Positions 61,275-64,000 of a DNA stretch of 64,000 nt are shown one piece after another. The translations under genes were made by a program, and so were the position numbers. Each line of letters starts with the position of its first letter. Within the stretch, counting starts at the first letter, position 1. The notes below the pieces were generated by a model. The model worked only from the letters and a program-made list of their open reading frames with translations, had not been told where the DNA came from and ran no database searches. The stretch is from NCBI GenBank assembly GCA_040905905.1, contig JBBDQN010000029.1:59091-123090 (forward strand), in the 5' to 3' direction. This DNA comes from JAICND01 sp040905905. GTDB taxonomy: Bacteria; Actinomycetota; Acidimicrobiia; Spongiisociales; ZC4RG35.

Positions 61275-61841
61275 ATGGCACATGATGGACTGCTTATCAG
61301 GAACGCGATGCCCAGCCTGGCGCATCTCTCGGGCGATCGCCTCGCCTCAAGGATGGTCGATGCTCTCACTGGTGACCGGGACCGGACCTTCCCCGACCGT
61401 GCGCTGATTACGAATCTCACACGTCGTGGATCGTGGTCTCGTCCACTATCGAGAGGCGGGGACTACTTCAGCGAGTGGATCGCGACGCGGCATCAAGGAA
61501 ACGAGTCTGCACGCTTCCGTGCGGTGAGCGCGATCGAAGAGTCCATCACACTGACTCACCGGGCGGTGCTCCATACACGCCGGCTCGAGGATCGCCTCGT
61601 GGATCCGAGGCTCATGCCGAACCACGCAGATTGCCAGGCCATCAAAGACATGCGGGATGCGATCCAACACACAGAGCAACGACTCCTAGGCGTGCGGAAA
61701 CCTCCGATCAGCAAGGGTCAACCGATTTTCCCGTCGTTCGGCGAAAGTGAGCTTGCACTCGGGCCACAGACGCTCTCTTACGACACCCTCGCCCGAGTCC
61801 TCGAAGCGCTCCACTCAGCTCTCGGTTCCCCTATCGATTGA
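61275..61841 (+). CDS. Unknown helical protein, HEPN-like Rx4H motif
   Basis: 188 residues from the ATG at 61275. Mostly helical: FRAVSAIEESITLTHRAVLHTRRLEDRLVDP, then AIKDMRDAIQHTEQRLLG with R127-x4-H132 at a helix, followed by FGESELALGPQTLSYDTLARVLEALHSAL. The arrangement resembles helical proteins of HEPN-like fold. Function unknown; isolated between repeat copies i and j. Confidence 0.6.
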   Translation: MAHDGLLIRNAMPSLAHLSGDRLASRMVDALTGDRDRTFPDRALITNLTRRGSWSRPLSRGGDYFSEWIATRHQGNESARFRAVSAIEESITLTHRAVLHTRRLEDRLVDPRLMPNHADCQAIKDMRDAIQHTEQRLLGVRKPPISKGQPIFPSFGESELALGPQTLSYDTLARVLEALHSALGSPID

Positions 61842-61858
61842 CCGAGATCATCAGGTAT

Positions 61859-61910
61859 GGGCGATATCGCCCCTGAGACGAGTACGTACGGATCGGCACG
61901 TATGGCTCGG
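61859..61910 (+). repeat. Dispersed intergenic repeat, copy j
   Basis: Starts with the perfect palindrome GGGCGATATCGCCC (61859-61872) and continues to GATCGGCACGTATGGCTCGG (61891-61910). It fills most of the 123-base gap between two plus-strand genes. Confidence 0.5.
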
Positions 61911-61964
61911 GAGACGCAAACGCGATTGTGCTAGTCGAGCAGGGTCATCAGATACGCTGCCCAC

Positions 61965-62444
61965 GTGTCTGAGAAGCTGCGATACGAGATCGACATATCG
62001 AACTTGGTCCCGACCCCACCGTCAGACGGGTTCCACATCAGGACCGTTGTCCCGGCCGATCTCGCCGGTCTCGCCAGGCTCATGCTCGATGCATACGTCG
62101 GCACCATCGATTATGAGGGCGAAAACCTCGATGACGCCATGGAAGAGGTCCAGTCGTTCCTCGATGACGACGATTCGTTGCTCGACAGGTCCTACATCGT
62201 GGAAGACGAAGGGGAGATCGTCTCCGCAGTCCTCGTTTCGATGTCGCAGGGCCGGCCGTTCATCGGCTATGTGATGACTCTTCCCTCGCACAAGAAACAG
62301 GGGCTGGCACGGCTCGTGATCACTCATGCCATAACGCGCCTCGCCGATGATGGCCACGAACGGGTCGTCCTCTACATAACCGACGGAAACACCACCTCCG
62401 AGCACCTCTTTCGCTCTGTCGATGCGGTCCACGTCCGGTCCTGA
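61965..62444 (+). CDS. GNAT-family N-acetyltransferase
   Basis: 159 residues from a GTG. FHIRTVVPADLAGLARLMLDAYVGTIDYEGE, SYIVEDEGEIVSAVLVS, the acetyl-CoA region IGYVMTLPSHKKQGLARLVITHAI and the C-terminal VVLYITDGNTTSEHLFRSVDA are all GNAT. Substrate unknown. Followed by repeat copy k after 10 bases. Confidence 0.87.
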   Translation: MSEKLRYEIDISNLVPTPPSDGFHIRTVVPADLAGLARLMLDAYVGTIDYEGENLDDAMEEVQSFLDDDDSLLDRSYIVEDEGEIVSAVLVSMSQGRPFIGYVMTLPSHKKQGLARLVITHAITRLADDGHERVVLYITDGNTTSEHLFRSVDAVHVRS

Positions 62445-62453
62445 CGAACGCTA

Positions 62454-62534
62454 GATATCAACAGTCCCGGGTGGATAATGCGCATGCACGGAAGAGCGCT
62501 GGATCGGCACCTCGGCGCTCGGTTCAGAGCTGCC
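62454..62534 (+). repeat. Dispersed intergenic repeat, copy k
   Basis: GATATCAACAG at the left; core GGATCGGCACCTCGGCGCTC at 62501-62520 followed by GGTTCAGAGCTGCC to 62534. This is the reference copy; f differs at only a few bases over about 34. Confidence 0.65.
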
Positions 62535-62687
62535 AGTCATCGGCCCGGTCCGATGTAATGGAACGTAGTGGGGGTGTCGTCCGTCTGATTATTGATGGAC
62601 GTGACGGTGTCGCATTCACAGCCGATCGGTAGGTCTCGTTCTGACTTTGAAATCTTTTATGCAGCGGAATCGCCCACATTTGAGACC

Positions 62688-62720
62688 GATCGAGAACGGC
62701 ACCTCATGCTCGGGTTGAAC
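62688..62720 (+). repeat. Dispersed intergenic repeat, copy l
   Basis: GAACGGCACCTCATGCTCGG followed by GTTGAAC. It is found just beyond the point where the cupin remnant loses similarity to its family (62750), so it may mark the break. Confidence 0.45.
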
Positions 62721-62749
62721 GACGGCCCGGTTCGGTCGCCGCTGTCGAT

Positions 62750-62891
62750 GCCCCAGTGGGGACTGGGACAGCGGTCTTCCGGCAGTCCTCTTAGCACGGG
62801 CGTCATGTCGGTCCCGCCCGGAACCTTCGCATGGCGGATGGCCATTTCGCCCAGTTCGATGTATCGGGTTTCGAAGTCGCCCTGGCCGAGG
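62750..62891 (-). pseudogene. Cupin protein remnant, truncated at its C-terminus
   Basis: Read on the minus strand, the sequence directly after the VOC stop gives TRYIELGEMAIRHAKVPGG, then TDMTPVLRGLPEDRCPSPHWG, the start and metal-site region of a small cupin family as I know it. After HWG the likeness ends abruptly and the rest of the barrel is missing. A Met at 62845 could start a 62-residue peptide, but it cannot form a cupin. The remnant is in the same frame as the VOC gene, separated by one stop codon. Confidence 0.55.
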
Positions 62892-62893
62892 CT

Positions 62894-63388
62894 TCAGCGC
62901 CGAGCAGCGGCTCGTCCGGCCACGGCCCTCCAATGGTGGTCGTCGCCGTCTCCTTGTTCGCCCGCCTGGGCGACTGCTCTGGATTCTTCGGGTGTGAGGA
63001 CGCTGACCAGGCAAAACTCGTTGCCGAACGGGTCCTGCATGACCGCCCAGTCGATCGAAGGTGGCTCTCCCTCATAGGAGTGAGGACGCGGGTAGATGCT
63101 CGGTTGCCTCTTGACCGTGCCACCGATCGCCTCGATCTCGGAGATGGCGGTATCGACATTTCGGACCCCGATATCGACATGTGAACGGTTCGTTTCAGGG
63201 CCCTTGGGCGCGGTGACCAGGTGAAGTATCACCTCGTGTCGCCAAGGATCAGCTTGGCCGAGATATGAGAAGCGCCCGGGGAATGCGGACCGGATCACCG
63301 GGAGACCGGTGACTTGCGACCAGAACGCCTCGGCTACCTCGAGGTCGTTGACGTCGATCACGTGACACCGCAGCCGTCCGATTCCCAT
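62894..63388 (-). CDS. VOC (glyoxalase/bleomycin-resistance-like) protein
   Basis: 164 residues. LRCHVIDVNDLEVAEAFWSQVTGLP, FSYLGQADPWRHEVILHLV, NRSHVDIGVRNVDTAISEIEAIGG and WAVMQDPFGNEFCLV show the two beta-alpha-beta-beta-beta units of the fold with metal-type His/Glu. The last 20 residues (AGEQGDGDDHHWRAVAGRAAARR, shown as one tail) are atypical and may have been gained by read-through into the former intergenic region before the cupin remnant. Divergent from padR. Confidence 0.85.
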   Translation of the reverse strand: MGIGRLRCHVIDVNDLEVAEAFWSQVTGLPVIRSAFPGRFSYLGQADPWRHEVILHLVTAPKGPETNRSHVDIGVRNVDTAISEIEAIGGTVKRQPSIYPRPHSYEGEPPSIDWAVMQDPFGNEFCLVSVLTPEESRAVAQAGEQGDGDDHHWRAVAGRAAARR

Positions 63389-63437
63389 TGCACGTCCCCT
63401 TTAGGTACCTCAAGGCTCTCGGTCATTCAGCCTACAC

Positions 63438-63466
63438 GGATTCTACTCGCAATGCGAGTAGAATCC
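63438..63466. promoter_or_regulatory. 29-bp palindrome upstream of padR
   Basis: The left arm GGATTCTACTCGCA and the right arm TGCGAGTAGAATCC are exact reverse complements around a single central base. It ends eight bases before the PadR ATG and also lies upstream of the divergent VOC gene. A perfect symmetric site of this length next to a regulator is very likely its operator. Confidence 0.75.
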
Positions 63467-63474
63467 GCCGTCAC

Positions 63475-64000
63475 ATGGCTACACCATCTCCAGCCACCTT
63501 CGGCCTGCTGGGCATGCTCGCGATACGGTCGTGGACTGGGTACGAACTCACCCAGCAGGTCCGCCGGAGCTTGCGATTCGTGTGGCGGTCCTCTGAAGGG
63601 CACCTTTACCGCGAGCAAAAGCGGCTGGTAGACCTTGGATGGGCGTCGGTCGTGGAGGAAACCGCCGGGGAGCGCACCCGCAACCGCTACACCATCACCG
63701 ATGTCGGGCGAGCGGCCCTCGTTGAGTGGTTGGACACCAACCCGGAGGAGCCGCATTTCCAAATTGACGGCGTGCTGCGCACGTTCTTCGGCGACCAGGG
63801 AACTTCCGAACAGTTGGTGTCCTCGATGCAGACCACGGCCGAAACGGCGCGTTCGATGCTCAACGAGATGCTCGGCTTCGTTGACGAGTACCTCGTGGAA
63901 GGTGGCCCGTTGTGGATGCTGGAGCAGGGAGTGAGCGAGCCGGATGGCGATCGGCTCGAGTTCCACGGCCGACCGATGTATCCCGAACGTCTCCACGTGG
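63475..64000 (+). CDS. PadR-family regulator, 3' end cut by the window
   Basis: At least 175 residues are visible and the frame stays open to the window end. TFGLLGMLAIRSWTGYELTQQVRRSLRFVWRSSEGHLYREQKRL holds the PadR winged helix (given here in family order), then GWASVVEETAGERTRNRYTITDVGRAALVEWL as the wing, and a helical C-terminal domain (AETARSMLNEMLGFVDEYL). The ATG at 63475 has no ribosome site and closely follows the palindrome, so a leaderless mRNA is possible. It probably controls itself and the divergent VOC gene. Confidence 0.88.
   Translation, partial: MATPSPATFGLLGMLAIRSWTGYELTQQVRRSLRFVWRSSEGHLYREQKRLVDLGWASVVEETAGERTRNRYTITDVGRAALVEWLDTNPEEPHFQIDGVLRTFFGDQGTSEQLVSSMQTTAETARSMLNEMLGFVDEYLVEGGPLWMLEQGVSEPDGDRLEFHGRPMYPERLHV

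Larger units (their letters stand above)
62445..62749. other. Non-coding stretch with repeat copies k and l
   Basis: 305 bases without a supported gene between the GNAT stop and the cupin remnant. It contains two members of the dispersed family, k (62454-62534) and l (62688-62720). The plus-strand open frame 62592-63077 shows no family likeness and runs antisense to the VOC gene. Confidence 0.6.

Noticed and set aside
55740..62720. CRISPR array
   Set aside because: The repeats are separated by whole genes and are not identical; there is no regular 30-40 bp spacer pattern and no cas gene.
52428..62893. Classical integron cassette array
   Set aside because: Exact RYYYAAC/GTTRRRY pairs are not found at constant places in the repeats, gene orientation is mixed and no integrase gene is visible. 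Kept only as a testable idea.
62592..63077. 161-residue plus-strand frame antisense to the VOC gene
   Set aside because: Overlaps a well-supported gene and the cupin remnant; no family likeness.
1..64000. tRNA, rRNA, riboswitch, transposase or prophage genes
   Set aside because: I looked for them in all intergenic stretches and on both strands and found nothing that I could support by eye.

Overview
The window is high-GC bacterial chromosomal DNA with densely packed genes, many GTG starts, and the 4-8 nt start/stop overlaps of tightly coupled operons. Gene content points to an actinobacterium. It has a coproporphyrin-type haem pathway with an actinobacterial/firmicute-type coproheme decarboxylase, many IclR/GntR/TetR regulators, ACMSD-type amidohydrolases and a squalene-cyclase-like toroid family. 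I lean to Acidimicrobiia or a relative, but the class is not proven by sequence alone. I see no rRNA, tRNA, CRISPR array, phage genes or transposase.

Layout. (1) 1-1.8 kb: the end of a membrane protein and an ArsR/AHSA1 pair. (2) 1.9-11.7 kb, minus strand: a nine-gene haem operon, hemA-C-D-B-L-E-Q-H-Y, almost every junction overlapping. It takes glutamyl-tRNA to haem via coproporphyrin and is followed by two small genes. (3) 11.8-31.6 kb: a toroid protein carrying an inserted HTH domain, then a catabolic island. The island holds three ACMSD-family amidohydrolases, an acyl-CoA ligase, an enoyl-CoA hydratase, an atypical SDR, a GntR regulator, a NitT/TauT-type ABC importer, an intradiol dioxygenase pair, an IclR regulator, a FAH-type hydratase, an HpaI-type aldolase, a cupin, a cyclase-type hydrolase and a class III CoA-transferase. 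It has no pcaB/C/D of its own, so the route after ring opening is not the classical one. (4) 31.8-36.8 kb: a sulfur-relay/stress module (SQR-like flavoprotein, DsrC-like, DsrE-like, tandem universal stress protein, flavin-binding protein). (5) 37.0-37.5 kb: an internally deleted relative of the 11.8 kb toroid gene. (6) 38.4-45.8 kb: a complete 4-hydroxybenzoate/protocatechuate beta-ketoadipate set (pcaR-like IclR, pcaIJ, pobA, pcaC, pcaHG, pcaB, pcaD). (7) 45.8-52.4 kb: a benzoyl-CoA epoxidation (box) cluster (TetR, thioesterase, boxB, boxC, hydrolase, benzoate-CoA ligase), without boxA. (8) 52.4-64 kb: a different kind of DNA. Mostly single, variously oriented accessory genes are separated by intergenic spacers that repeatedly carry a related hairpin-rich repeat in one orientation. 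This part also holds three proteins with Rx4H (HEPN-like) motifs, a MarR/MFS efflux operon, methyltransferases, a GNAT, a VOC protein, a cupin remnant and a PadR regulator cut by the window end.

The regulatory sites are the clearest new observations. A CTGACC-N4-GGTCAG palindrome occurs both before the TetR gene and in the boxBC/hydrolase divergent promoter, which suggests a TetR-controlled box regulon. A 10-bp perfect inverted repeat lies between divergent pcaIJ and pobA. TGAAAC-N4-GTTTCA sits just after a good promoter of the ABC importer. A 29-bp palindrome precedes padR. The most unusual system-level signals are the dispersed palindromic repeats of the right 10 kb and the HTH domain inserted in the toroid enzyme-like protein.
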